Source: Paenibacillus solani (GTDB lineage Bacteria; Bacillota; Bacilli; Paenibacillales; Paenibacillaceae). From it: 64,000 nt of DNA. Shown piece by piece: positions 12,301 to 20,329 of the stretch; the stretch's first letter is position 1; each line of letters begins with the position of its first letter. The stretch lies in NCBI RefSeq assembly GCF_001277345.1, contig NZ_LIUT01000002.1, positions 301 through 64,300 on the forward strand, given 5' to 3'. A program made the translations under genes and the position numbers. Below the pieces are notes generated by a model, which was given only the letters and a program-made list of their open reading frames with translations, ran no database searches and had not been told where the DNA came from.

Positions 12301-15300
12301 GTCATTCCCAAGTCATACCCGATTTGTTCGCGGTAATATTCAGATTCCACATTTAATTTGCCATCAATATTGATACTTGTTCCTTGATAGCCTTCAAAGA
12401 AGAATAAGGTTCCAATTAGATTCCTTCCTAATAAAGTACGATTCTGTATTTCTGCTAAAGGAAGAAAATCGTGTTCATTTGCAGCAATTGCTTGGTCCTG
12501 TAATGATTTCAACAAATCGGCAAATGTGTCTTCATTTGTTGCCGATATACGTACAGGTATTGTATTGATAAATAAACCAACGATTTCTTCAATACCTTCA
12601 ATCTCTGCATTTCTGCCCGATACAACTTTTCCAAAAACGACATCATTGGTTGAGTTGTATTTTTCCAATAAAACTCCCCAACAAGCTTCTACTAGCGTGT
12701 TCAATGTGACATCATACTGGGCACATATCGCTTCTGCTTGTTCGGTTACCTCCAGGCTTAACTTAAACTCTTGGCTCTGACTCTCTTCGTCTGTTTCTTC
12801 TGGACGACCCATAGGTAGAATATCAGCCCTTGTCTCATATCCTTGAAGAAGATCTCCCCAATATTTAAGGCTCGGCTCTTTATCTTTTTCATGTATATAA
12901 TCTACAAATTTTTCATAGCTGCCCATTTTATTAGAAGCAGTATTATGAGATGTTTTTAATTGTTCCTCGTCCGCTGCCATATACGCATTAAACAAATCTC
13001 TACGCAAAATAGGTAAACACCAACCATCTAGAATAATATGATGGTTCGTCATGATCAATCGATATCCACTATCGTTTATTTTTATCAGGTTCATACGAAC
13101 TAATGTATCTTCTTCTAAATCAAATCCACGTTTTACATCTTGTTCCTTCAAATCAAGATAATCGGATTCATTATCTACTTCCATATAATTGAATTCCGGC
13201 GTTCTTTCTTTCAATAAAACCTGTCTTGGCACACTTACTCCCCGATAACAGATCTTCGTACGTAAAATATCATGCTGTGTTGCTAGATATTCAAAAGCTT
13301 TGTGCATCTTCTCTACATCTACTTCTGCCAATCGCAGCGTCTGCTGAACAACATACTTCGTAGAGGATTCATCCAAAAGCTTCTCATAGAGCATTCCCTC
13401 TTGCACAGGAGCCAATGGATAGATACGTTGAATTTCTTCGCCGCGAATTTTGGCAGCTTCCTGTACATAACAAAATTCGCTATCTTTCCATACGCTCTCA
13501 CCAAAATCACTTGCCGTTGATTCACTCTTCTGTGCGTAGGAGCAATGTTCTGCGACTGCTATCAGTTCTTCTTCATATGCTCTTCCTATTTGCTCAATTC
13601 TCTCAGCCAAATAACGACTGCTGTTGCAGGTTACTGTCATAGATAAACTACCTTTTTGCACATGACCTATGACATTAATGGATGGTCCAAATTGATTACG
13701 AGGATTCGTATCCTGTCCATAACCTAGTTGTGAAAACTCGAAATAGGAATCGCCAGATTCTTTCTTTGTCCCTAGTTCTCCAAGATAATTAAATGATATA
13801 TCTGGTGCCACTTCCACATCCATTTCTTCTGAATTCACCATGTCTGTATTCTTTATGAGGCCATATTCAATTCCATGTGCTGGCACACGTCGCAATATCT
13901 CTTTCGTATTTCGAATATCCTGAGCCATATCAGTGCCTAACTCTTCTAATACTACGGGATATATACTAGTGAACCATCCTATTGTCCTGCCTAAATCAAA
14001 AGAGCCTACTGTTTCTTCACGACCATGTCCTTCCATCTGTATAGCGAGCGTTCTCTGACCTGTTACTTTGTTTACCGCACGTCCTAGTGCTGTTACAAGC
14101 AAGTCATTAATCTCCGTATTATAGGCATGTGCACTTTCTTTTAATAACTTTTCTGTGATAGTGGTATTAAGACATGCCACGGCTGTCTTTGGTTCGAATT
14201 TATCATCAGTGTTATCTTCTTTTAACTTACCATCAACCAATTTATTTTCCATTTCTGACCAGTAAGCTACCCTTCTCTTTAACTTTTCACTCTGGCTGTA
14301 ATGAGCTAATCCTTCGCTCCATACTTTAAAGGAAACGGTTTTAGCTGGGAATGTTATCTCTTTCTGATTTAAAGCTTGAGAGTAGCCCTTCTCCAAATCC
14401 TCACTTAAAATTCGCCAGGAAATCACATCCATTATCATATGATGAGCTAGCAACATCATATAATCTTGCTCCGGCGTACTAAATAAAACAGCCTGCAATA
14501 ATGGGCCTTCCGCCAAATCCATCTTTACTTTCGTGGTCTTAATTTTTTCCTGAATTTCTTCAGATTCACATGCTATTTTTGTAATGCCGTACCATTTCTT
14601 ATCTTCTACTTTCCCTATAATCTGTTTCTTATCTTTGTACGTAGCTCTCAACATATCATGATGCTGCACTAACGCAGATAACGCTTTTTGTAGTGCCTGG
14701 ACGTCTAGTTTTTCACGAACTTTAAACACTTGGCATACATTAAAATGCTCAGGGTCCATCATATTTTGTGCGAAGAAGTAGTTTTGAATGGGTGTCAGTG
14801 AAATTTCACCACTTATTTCTCCTTGCTCCGCAGGTATAATTTCTTTTTTTGTGGATAAATTCATGGCTATCAGCTTTGGTGTTCTCTCCATCAAAAGATT
14901 CCGCATGGAGCTATCGTATCCAGCTTCTCTTATCTTGTTTAGAATATGGATAGCCTTAATGGAGTCTCCACCCAGATCAAAGAAATTGTCGTTTACACTT
15001 ACTCTTTCCATACCAAGTACATATTCAAATGCCTCTACTACCAATTTCTCCGTCTGAGTCTGTGGTGCCTCATAACCCCTTATCATCTTACTTTCTTCAA
15101 TATGCTGTTCCAGGTTCGGCAATAATTTACGATCTACTTTACCATTTGCAGATAGTGGGATCTCATCTACCTGTATGAATTGGGCCGGGATCATGTAATC
15201 AGGCAGATATTTGGCTAACTCTCTTTTGATTTCTGCCAATCCTACTGTCTCATCTGCAACAATATACCCACACAGCTGCTTCTCTCCATGTGAATCACTA

Positions 15301-18300
15301 TAATCAGCGACTACGGACTGGTGAATATGTGGCAAATGATTGATACAGTGTTCTATTTCTCCTAGTTCTACACGATGTCCACGTATTTTAACTTGACTAT
15401 CTTTTCTTCCCAGGAAATCTATATATCCTTCCGGACGCATGACACCATAATCACCTGTTTTGTACAGATACCCTAATCTATGGTTGATAAAGGCGGCTTT
15501 CGTCTTCTCTTCTTCATTGAGATAACCTACGGCGACCCCTTTTCCACCAATATGCAGTTCTCCTGGAACGCCTACCGGGCATTCTTCTCCACCTTCATCC
15601 AGCACATAAATTTGTTGATTTTTCAATGGATAGCCATAAGGAATGCTTTTCCACTCTGGCTTCACTTCTGTGATTGGATAATATATGGACCATATAGAGC
15701 CTTCTGTTGCTCCACCTAACCCGATGACTTGTGCTTTTGGCATTCTGGTTTTGATTTTCTCCGGCAAACCAAGAGAAATCCAGTCTCCACTTAGCATCAC
15801 AAGACGTAAGCGCTCTGCTGCAGATCGCTGCACTGTATCTTGTTTTGTGCTCTCCAGATACATATCCATGATTGCCGGAACCGAATTCCATATCGTGATT
15901 TCTTCTTCGATCATAATCTGATGAATGCTGGCCACATCTAAGAGATCCGGAATTAATACTAACTGGGCTCCGCTAATAAGCGCTCCAAACATATCATAGA
16001 CGGATAAATCAAAGCTCATCGAGGATAGGGCAATGATTTTATCTTCGCTGCCTACTTGGAATTTCTCATTCATATCTAATAATGTATTCACGACTGCTTC
16101 ATGGGTGATCACAACACCCTTAGGATGTCCCGTACTTCCTGACGTATAGATAGCATAGGCTTTATCCTGCTGGCAGCCCTCTAACGATTCTAAGGCGCCA
16201 TCATTATAGGTGGACAGGTTCTCTTTTTCATATAAATCCGGATGAATCGTGAGCTTGATATCACTATGTTCCACGATATATTCTATTCTTTCCTCAGGAT
16301 GCTCCGGATTCACAGGAATATAAGCATGGCCGGCTTTTAAAATAGCCACCGTATTTACAATGGTCTCGATTCGTCTCTCTGCCCAAACGCCAATATAAGA
16401 ATTGTGCGCATAGTTTTGTTCTGCTAAATAGCGAGCGACCTGATTGGATTTTCTCTCCAACTCGCCATAGGTTAAGGTATCCTCTCCTAATTTGACTGCA
16501 ATCGCATCGGGAGTCTTCTGGCACTGCTGGTCTATTAATCTTTGCAGTAAATCCCCTTCATAATCTCCTTGTGTACGATTGTAATCAAGCAGTAGTTCAG
16601 ACTGTGTTACAGGCAGGGGCATAGCTGAAAGATTATGGTCTATAACTTGCTGTAATCGAAGTTGATACGTTTCAAACATGGCACGGATCATATCTTCATC
16701 AAACAAATCTTTCGCATAATCCCAAGTCATCATTAATTGTCCGTCTCTTTCCGTGACTTGGAAGTCTAAAAATACTTGAGGGGTCTGGCTTATTCCGTAA
16801 TTTATTTTTCCTAATTTCGGCAAAATATCTGTAAATTCCGATTTATCGAATAACATACTAGTAAATACAATTGGCATAATCGCTTTACTAGTCATTTCTC
16901 TTTTACTTGCAATATTTCGTATAACATCAACACCACTATAAAAACGATGGTCTACTGCTTCAAATAATATATCTTGAACCATAGATGCTCTCTCCCAAAA
17001 AGCACTATGGACAGACAAATCAATATCTAGCAGTAAAACTGATGTAAAATCTCCAATCAGCTTCATTACGTCTGGATGAAAGGACTGTCGATTAAATAAG
17101 GTTAAATTAAGTGCCATTCTGGATTGATTGCTCCATTTGCACAGAACTTCTGCATAAATTGTACATAAGAATACAGATGGTGTTACACCATACTGAGCTG
17201 CCAGGCCTTTCACAATATTCCATTGATCAGTTGTCAGACTCTTCTCCATTCGCTGAAATATTGGTTTCTCTATGAATTCTGGCTCACAAACTAATGGTAG
17301 CTGAGGTGCATATGGAAAATCTTCTATTTTGGCTTGCCAATAGTCTTGAGCTTTTTGATAGGCGGAAGATTCACGAAAGCTCTCCAATGCCCTTACATAA
17401 TCTGAAAATTGGAATGTTAAGGGTTTAATCTCCATATTCGGTTTCTCATAATAATCCATTATCTCTTGTATTAAAATTAATAAACTGCCTCCATCAGCAA
17501 TTAATAAGTCAATATCCAGGAAGAGGTAATTCTTTTTCTCACCAAGAATAAATGCAGACAACTCAAATAATGGCCAATGATCTTGTTGGAAAACAAAATG
17601 TGACCTCTGATTTCTTTTTTCCAATATACGTTTTTGTTGAGCCTCTAAAGACAAGTCTTGTAAATCTTCAATACAAATCTCATAAGAAGAAGCAGAACGT
17701 CGAACTTTTTGCATTCCTGTATCATCAAAAATAGTACGTAGCATAAGCTGACGCTCTAAAACATGATTCAATGCATCGTTTAAGCGTTTAATATCTAATT
17801 CTGTTTCAAACTCATAATAGGCATGTGTGGAGACATTACCCATTTCCATAATATTTTGTCTTCCAACTAAATAGGCTCCTTGTATTTCTGTTACCGGAAA
17901 CGGCTCATACCACATATCTTTATTCCCTGTTAATTCAGATGTATTGACATCCTCTACCTGTAGTTGTTCCTCAACCATCGTAATTATTTGTTCCAGGGTA
18001 GACATTTTGAAAAGGCTTACAATGGGGATTTCGACTTGAAATTGTTGATTTATTTCATCCTGGAAACGAATCAACGTTAACGAACTAACTCCCATCCGAG
18101 AAATCGTATCGTCTACTTTCAAAGAAGGGATAGAGAATACTTCTTTTGCAATTTCAACGATTTGATTTTCAATCTCCGTTTTGTTCCATGCTGGCTTCTT
18201 TGCAGATTCCTTGATACTCTGATAAGAATATGGAGCTATTGCGATAACTTCATCAAACTCATGATTCTCAAATCGCTCTATTAAAAGAAAACGTTGCACC

Positions 18301-19922
18301 TTTCCACTTGTTGTTTTCGGTATCGTTTTTATTGGAATTACATAATCTGCAGCTATTCCAACCCGTTCTAATACCATATCCTGCACTTGATGGGCAAGTG
18401 GCAAAAATGCCTTGGCATCTTTTCGATTATGTACAAATACTATAATTTCATCCCTGATAGATGACGGATTGCGAACACCACACACAACGACTTGAGACAA
18501 TTCTGGGATCGCCAATGTTAACATATTTTCTATATCACTAGCATAATAATTCTGACCATTTACAAACAGAATATCCTTCTTTCTGCCCATTACAATTAGT
18601 TCTCCATTGCGTAAAAACCCTAAATCTCCTGTATGGAAGAAGCCCTGCTCACTAAAAGGGGAACTATCATGATTCATATATCCCTCAAATACATTTTTCC
18701 CTTTGATCACTATATTGCCTATGTAATTTTCCCTTAAGATGTGGTCTTCATCATCTACAATCAATATTTCTAATTCATATAATGGTTCTCCTACTATGGC
18801 AAACTCTGCTGCATTTGGCTCATTCGTTTCTATATATTCCACTTCTTGACCAGTACGAGCTTTATGACGGTTAATACACACACTTCTATTATGTCCTTCT
18901 TCAGGAATAGTAACAGCCAAACTGGCTTCTGCCATACCATAGACTTGATGGATCGTATTTTCACGCAAGCCAGAAGACGAAAATTTTTCATAAAATCGTC
19001 TAATGGTATCCATTGATATTGGTTCTGCACCACACATTATATTCCGCACACTAGATAAATCAATATGTTCTAAATGTGAATCCTTTACAGTCTTCATCAT
19101 CCAGTCTAATCCAAAATTTGGACTTACAAGCACCGTTGCTTTTAATTGCGCACATTTTTGAAGATATAGCCAAGATTTCTTTAAAAATGTACCGGAGTTT
19201 AGAAGGAAATGAGATATACCCGCAAATATCGGAGTTAAATGATAACCGATCAAGCCCATATCATGTGTCAATGGTAACCAACTAGCCATGAGATCATTAT
19301 TGTCTAGTTTCATACGATCTACTATCTGTGCCAAATTATAAACTAGATTTTCATGTGTTAATTTTACTCCTTTGGGGTTACCCGTGCTGCCAGACGAATA
19401 TTGTATATACGCTAAGTCCTGACAATCTACTGTAACGCATTGCCCCTCTTCCATATTACATGCTAAGGTTTCATACTCTAAATATTTCAAATTAATGGCT
19501 TCATAACTTTCTCTAAACGTATTTAAATTTCTTTCATCCGTAATTATCCACGCATTCGACAACTGCTCGCTTACTTTCACCAACTTTTTGAAAGCTTCAG
19601 TGTCAGGCGATGCAATTAGCGGTACAGACAGAGGGACGGGTATCATACCTCCTAAAATACAACCCCAAAACAACCTTATAAAGAATAGATTATTGTTTGT
19701 CTGAAAGATAATATAAGAGCCTTTCTGAAATCCCTGCTTTTGCAGTGCCCCTAAAATGCATTTGGCATTATAATAAAGACTTTCATAAGACTCAAACAAT
19801 TCAGAGCCATCGGATTGAGTAAAGTAAACTCCCTTTGATTTCTCATTAGCATAATTTCCAAGTAATTGGCCCAGTGTTATATTAACTCCATCCTCTAATA
19901 CTGATTTTGTAAAAGGTTTCAT
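2823..19922 (-). CDS. Giant NRPS: AL-ACP-Cy-A(Cys)-PCP-E-C-A-PCP-C-CyΔN-A(Cys)-PCP-C-A-PCP-C(N-lobe)
   Basis: 5699 residues; GGGAGG precedes the ATG by six bases. Order, with approximate residues: acyl-AMP ligase 1-565 (YSSGSTG, SWLPLTHDMGLIG); ACP with Ser ~614; Cy 671-1108 (D805xxxxD810xxS813, FTS T1021, D1053); A 1115-1630 whose pocket (D-L-Y-N-M-S-L-I-W) nearly matches Cys; PCP Ser1654; epimerization domain ~1700-2140 (HHMIMDVISW from H1827); DCL-type C 2160-2600 (H2294); A ~2640-3130, unassigned; PCP Ser3156; LCL-type C 3190-3625; orphan Cy C-lobe ~3650-3915 (T3828, D3861) without an N-lobe; A(Cys) 3925-4440; PCP Ser4462; C 4495-4930 with HHxxxDA; A 4965-5470, unassigned; PCP Ser5492; and only the N-lobe of a C domain (H5671, D5676) ending 22 residues after the motif. 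The likely product is a fatty-acyl, thiazoline-containing peptide. A recent internal duplication links the two Cys modules. Confidence 0.93.
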   Translation of the reverse strand: MKPFTKSVLEDGVNITLGQLLGNYANEKSKGVYFTQSDGSELFESYESLYYNAKCILGALQKQGFQKGSYIIFQTNNNLFFIRLFWGCILGGMIPVPLSVPLIASPDTEAFKKLVKVSEQLSNAWIITDERNLNTFRESYEAINLKYLEYETLACNMEEGQCVTVDCQDLAYIQYSSGSTGNPKGVKLTHENLVYNLAQIVDRMKLDNNDLMASWLPLTHDMGLIGYHLTPIFAGISHFLLNSGTFLKKSWLYLQKCAQLKATVLVSPNFGLDWMMKTVKDSHLEHIDLSSVRNIMCGAEPISMDTIRRFYEKFSSSGLRENTIHQVYGMAEASLAVTIPEEGHNRSVCINRHKARTGQEVEYIETNEPNAAEFAIVGEPLYELEILIVDDEDHILRENYIGNIVIKGKNVFEGYMNHDSSPFSEQGFFHTGDLGFLRNGELIVMGRKKDILFVNGQNYYASDIENMLTLAIPELSQVVVCGVRNPSSIRDEIIVFVHNRKDAKAFLPLAHQVQDMVLERVGIAADYVIPIKTIPKTTSGKVQRFLLIERFENHEFDEVIAIAPYSYQSIKESAKKPAWNKTEIENQIVEIAKEVFSIPSLKVDDTISRMGVSSLTLIRFQDEINQQFQVEIPIVSLFKMSTLEQIITMVEEQLQVEDVNTSELTGNKDMWYEPFPVTEIQGAYLVGRQNIMEMGNVSTHAYYEFETELDIKRLNDALNHVLERQLMLRTIFDDTGMQKVRRSASSYEICIEDLQDLSLEAQQKRILEKRNQRSHFVFQQDHWPLFELSAFILGEKKNYLFLDIDLLIADGGSLLILIQEIMDYYEKPNMEIKPLTFQFSDYVRALESFRESSAYQKAQDYWQAKIEDFPYAPQLPLVCEPEFIEKPIFQRMEKSLTTDQWNIVKGLAAQYGVTPSVFLCTIYAEVLCKWSNQSRMALNLTLFNRQSFHPDVMKLIGDFTSVLLLDIDLSVHSAFWERASMVQDILFEAVDHRFYSGVDVIRNIASKREMTSKAIMPIVFTSMLFDKSEFTDILPKLGKINYGISQTPQVFLDFQVTERDGQLMMTWDYAKDLFDEDMIRAMFETYQLRLQQVIDHNLSAMPLPVTQSELLLDYNRTQGDYEGDLLQRLIDQQCQKTPDAIAVKLGEDTLTYGELERKSNQVARYLAEQNYAHNSYIGVWAERRIETIVNTVAILKAGHAYIPVNPEHPEERIEYIVEHSDIKLTIHPDLYEKENLSTYNDGALESLEGCQQDKAYAIYTSGSTGHPKGVVITHEAVVNTLLDMNEKFQVGSEDKIIALSSMSFDLSVYDMFGALISGAQLVLIPDLLDVASIHQIMIEEEITIWNSVPAIMDMYLESTKQDTVQRSAAERLRLVMLSGDWISLGLPEKIKTRMPKAQVIGLGGATEGSIWSIYYPITEVKPEWKSIPYGYPLKNQQIYVLDEGGEECPVGVPGELHIGGKGVAVGYLNEEEKTKAAFINHRLGYLYKTGDYGVMRPEGYIDFLGRKDSQVKIRGHRVELGEIEHCINHLPHIHQSVVADYSDSHGEKQLCGYIVADETVGLAEIKRELAKYLPDYMIPAQFIQVDEIPLSANGKVDRKLLPNLEQHIEESKMIRGYEAPQTQTEKLVVEAFEYVLGMERVSVNDNFFDLGGDSIKAIHILNKIREAGYDSSMRNLLMERTPKLIAMNLSTKKEIIPAEQGEISGEISLTPIQNYFFAQNMMDPEHFNVCQVFKVREKLDVQALQKALSALVQHHDMLRATYKDKKQIIGKVEDKKWYGITKIACESEEIQEKIKTTKVKMDLAEGPLLQAVLFSTPEQDYMMLLAHHMIMDVISWRILSEDLEKGYSQALNQKEITFPAKTVSFKVWSEGLAHYSQSEKLKRRVAYWSEMENKLVDGKLKEDNTDDKFEPKTAVACLNTTITEKLLKESAHAYNTEINDLLVTALGRAVNKVTGQRTLAIQMEGHGREETVGSFDLGRTIGWFTSIYPVVLEELGTDMAQDIRNTKEILRRVPAHGIEYGLIKNTDMVNSEEMDVEVAPDISFNYLGELGTKKESGDSYFEFSQLGYGQDTNPRNQFGPSINVIGHVQKGSLSMTVTCNSSRYLAERIEQIGRAYEEELIAVAEHCSYAQKSESTASDFGESVWKDSEFCYVQEAAKIRGEEIQRIYPLAPVQEGMLYEKLLDESSTKYVVQQTLRLAEVDVEKMHKAFEYLATQHDILRTKICYRGVSVPRQVLLKERTPEFNYMEVDNESDYLDLKEQDVKRGFDLEEDTLVRMNLIKINDSGYRLIMTNHHIILDGWCLPILRRDLFNAYMAADEEQLKTSHNTASNKMGSYEKFVDYIHEKDKEPSLKYWGDLLQGYETRADILPMGRPEETDEESQSQEFKLSLEVTEQAEAICAQYDVTLNTLVEACWGVLLEKYNSTNDVVFGKVVSGRNAEIEGIEEIVGLFINTIPVRISATNEDTFADLLKSLQDQAIAANEHDFLPLAEIQNRTLLGRNLIGTLFFFEGYQGTSINIDGKLNVESEYYREQIGYDLGMTAFKSDRIHFRILFSTKLYNKEEINIIGSHLQRLMEQAIAAPHMKLNELGMTTEAEEMKELVQFNATDSDYPRDKTIVQLFEEQVARTPHNTAVVFGNEKLTYAELNARANKLALKLRREYHVKPDDFVAIIAERSLEMVVGLYAILKSGAAYVPIDPFYPEERIEYILEDSQPKAVLIGRGQYNIAPEKVVDLYSASNYEESAENPEHVNTPHDLIYLVYTSGTTGKPKGVMVEHQNIVNQQMWTQREYPLHEGESLLMKTTCAFDVFAWEVFWWMLEGGKLVILQQGEESQSDKIIKVIQDYKVTAVQFVPSMFNMFLEELDTSKEGINTLRYIINIGEKLNAESVRHYNQLREKGQVSAELLNLYGPAETTVNSSGYHCPADLNVDKVWIGKPISNTQIHILSNEIIAGIGVPGELCIAGESVSRGYLNREELTAQKFIKNPFGSGMMYKTGDLARWMPDGTIEYLGRIDDQFKIRGSRIEPGEIESTLMELEGVSGAAVVVRQDKQGEQYLCAYVVAHTEVGELDEDKIKNELRKKLPEYMVPLYIIRIDQIPLSHNGKLNKAALPEPEYKVKEYVAPTNSEEKLVVEAFEKILGVTGISVNDSFFDLGGHSLKVTLLCNELEKTIGIKLQLSEIFALSTPKRIAERLGSLQHDRFSEIPKIAKEEFYPMSSVQKRLYLLNEIVGPSISYNISNVIKYEKTLDKEQLQGALDKLLEREEVLRTSFHLINGEPVQVIQPDARVVLEYKEADTLDIQAEYDSFVRPFDLSKAPLMRVKLLQTPQASYLMLDIHHIVSDGESLPIMMNWISELYEGHTLPMPRVHYKDFSAWQMTQDITEQAAYWKNEFSGEVPILNLNTDFQRPKKKSFNGADVKTKIEEPVFMEIKELAKKHGATEFMVMLSTFMLLLSKYSQQEELVVGTPVSGRTHVDTQEMLGMFVNSLAIKGNVKQEESFEQVLLGVKEKCLRAYDNQDFQYEDLVEAVDVKRDLSRNPLFDVMFMMPESEIMSGSKSIMSGTWVPMEGKVAKFDLNLMVIHTSEGYVVNLEYSTDLFKQETIEQMVDDYVSLLSEVVKHPEDHLQKLLKKEDVKKEEKGSTQAEPDNPANHLAQQVSDLMHALHQRDQAYWKSKVENFPYAPQLPLLPNGNAVNNATVKRLETKISAKDWAIVRNKALDNRIAPSALLCTIYAEVLFKWSNQSNMALSLNLFSNQPFHQDGMSLMGDFVQKLLLDIDLSSHRQFWERTTEIQNRLFEALNHRFYSGVDFLRDLAENRGQEAQAIMPIIFTSMLRDEAGSFNANIGSRGESKYGINQTPEVFLDFQVAESDGQLMMTWDYVEDLLDEDMIRAMFETYQLRLQQVIDHNLSSMPLPLTHSKLLLDYNRTQGDYEGDLLQRLIDRQCQKTPDAIAVKLGQDTLTYGELERKSNQVARYLAEQNYTHNSYIGVWAERRIETIVNTVAILKAGHAYIPINPEHPEERIEYIVEHSDIKLMIHPDLYEKENLSTYNDDALESVEGCQQDKAYAIYTSGSTGHPKGVVITHEAVVNTLLDMNERFQVGSEDKIIALSSMSFDLSVYDMFGALISGAQLVLIPDLLDVASIHQIMIEEEITIWNSVPAIMDMYLENTKQDTVQRSAAERLRLVMLSGDWISLGLPEKIKTRMPKAQVIGLGGATEGSIWSIYFPITEVKPEWKSIPYGYPLKNQQIYVLDEGGEECPVGVPGELHIGGKGVAVGYLNEEEKTKAAFINHRLGYLYKTGDYGVMRPEGYVDFLGRKDSQVKIRGHRVELGEIEHCINHLPHIHQSVVADYSDSHGEKQLCGYIVADETVELAEIKRELAKYLPDYMVPAQFIQVDEIPLSANGKVDRKLLPDPEQHMEESKMIRDYEAPQTQTEKLVVEAFEHVLGMERVSVNDNFFDLGGYSLNVIRLCNELEKSTGVRLPLREVFDLVTPKNIAETIKNSKVNTFEEIPEVVEAESYSISSAQKRLYLLDQLTGPGTTYNIPLVIKLKVKPDNERLQRALDQLLEHEEILRTSFHIVNGEPIQKISSDARIVLEHSEVNTADSQYIQDEYNTFVQPFDLSKAPLMRAKILNTPNDSYLFLDIHHILCDAGSMPIMLYKIQELYEGRELLTPRVQYKDFCVWQNARDITEQAAYWKKEFSGDIPVLDLIMDYPRPHKQSFRGANFRTQVEEKTSIKVKELAKKYGATEFMVLLSTFFSMLGKYSRQEEIVVGTPISGRNHTDTQNMLGMFVNTLAIKGNVGSDDTFEDVLLSTKEKCLQAYNNKDYQFEDLVEAVGVKRDFSRNPVFDVMFVLQDDERESYSDSIQFGTRESVDGSISKFDLTLTMISDSEGYKIDFEYSTDLFKSETIEYMAKHFLTLIDGVLMSPEKKLQDIAMTDMYEEAKILDEFNMTEAEYPHNKTIVQLLEEQAARIPNNVAITFNGQQMTYAQLNERANALARKLRKDYNIQPNDFVVISTEKCLEMVVGIYAILKAGAAYVPVDPFYPEERINYIITDCKPKVVLCGTKEPEADIPIMYLHDEANYEMECSNLVHVNQSSDLMYVIYTSGTTGWPKGVMVQHVNVVRLLKNDKFKLDLYEDDIWVQFHSYCFDVSVWEIFGSLLNGAKLVIPSEDTVKDGYAFGALLQKEAVTILCQVPSPFYALIDATTGQTINSLRYVIFAGEALYPAHLKKWHENNRHCRLVNMYGPTETTVYATYRDIDAEAIESGISDIGKALPTSKIYMLNGNELCGIGVPGELCITGEGVSQGYLNRQTLTDEKFVHNPFGAGKMYRTGDLARWLPNGNIEYIGRMDDQAKIRGYRIEPREVESRLLELEGISEAIVVVREDKKKEKYLCAYIIAETEIEEKNVKIKLNKVLPDYMVPAHIISIDAIPLTRNGKLDRASLPQPEYKSKEYIAPRNESETLIVQAFEHILDIENISVTDSFFDLGGSSLKAVLLCNELEKAIGVRLSIRDVFTFGTPEQIAENMGSIENEMFVAIEQASAAEYYPTSSAQKRLYLLDEMTGPNINYNVSDVYAYEEPLDKERLQKALDKLLKQEEILRTSFHVVDGEPIQTISPDARVLLDYSEVDAIDIQTEYDKFIQPFVLSEAPLMRVKLMKTATASYLFVDIHHIICDGESLPVILQQVNEFYENDGTDHE
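6544..8360 (-). repeat. Direct repeat, copy A (second Cys adenylation module)
   Basis: About 1.8 kb from the end of the orphan Cy lobe through the Cys A domain to the PCP GG-S motif. It is nearly identical to 14968-16784 at a constant offset of 8424 bases (2808 codons), so there is no net insertion or deletion. By eye the identity is well above 90% and drops at the PCP Ser and inside the Cy lobe. This points to recent duplication or gene conversion of the Cys module. Confidence 0.85.
8170..8990 (-). other. Orphan C-terminal lobe of a cyclization domain behind a complete C domain
   Basis: Residues ~3650-3915 of the large synthetase align to residues ~843-1108 of its first Cy domain: YAPQLPL, TIYAEVL-KWSNQ, GDF, PIIFTSML, QTPEVFLDFQ and MMTWD are kept. 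The Cy N-lobe with DxxxxDxxS is absent. Upstream is a complete LCL condensation domain and a charged ~20-residue linker (KKEDVKKEEKG). Compared with the first Cy domain, GDFTS has become GDFVQ and SQTPQV has become NQTPEV. Confidence 0.8.
14968..16784 (-). repeat. Direct repeat, copy B (first Cys adenylation module)
   Basis: Partner of 6544-8360. The differences are scattered point changes, many of them synonymous. The repeat stops at the PCP: this copy continues as GGDSIKA, the form usual before an epimerization domain, while the other continues as GGYSLNV before a condensation domain. The swapped unit was therefore Cy end-A-PCP start. Confidence 0.85.
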
Positions 19923-20050
19923 AGTGTACCTCCCAAAAAATTATGTTTTTATGCTACGATATTATCTTTATTACAATTGATGCAACGTCTTGATCTTGCC
20001 TCTTAATATTAAAATTTATGTTGAGAATTATTTATGTATATTAGCAATGG

Positions 20051-20275
20051 TTAATAGCAATTTTTATCCAGGTAATCCATAATGTCTTGCACCACTACCA
20101 ATTCACTAATCGCTCTTTCTGAAACTTCCACATTAAACTCCTCTTCAATCCTTGAAACTAGAGAAAAAACATCTATCGAATCTACTTCCAGATCAGCTAC
20201 TAATGCCGCATCCTTAGAAATTGGTTTGTTATTCTTCACATAACCCTGCAGTATTGTTGTTGATTTCTCCATCAT
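20051..20275 (-). CDS. Free-standing acyl carrier protein
   Basis: 74 residues with the carrier-protein core ADLEVDSIDVFSLV; the Ser of DSID is the expected phosphopantetheine site. The helix-loop pattern and acidic character fit a type II ACP. AAAGGAGG lies just upstream, and since two ATGs are adjacent (20275 and 20272) the second has the better spacing. It sits 128 bases before the giant synthetase and just after a broken acyl-AMP ligase, so it probably once formed an acyl-loading pair with that ligase. Whether it still serves the NRPS, perhaps by supplying or modifying the lipid starter, cannot be told from sequence. Confidence 0.85.
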   Translation of the reverse strand: MMEKSTTILQGYVKNNKPISKDAALVADLEVDSIDVFSLVSRIEEEFNVEVSERAISELVVVQDIMDYLDKNCY

Positions 20276-20329
20276 TTTCCTCCTTTGATCATTTTGTAAA
20301 GTTTCTTATAATTTTCTTCGTTGTCGTCA

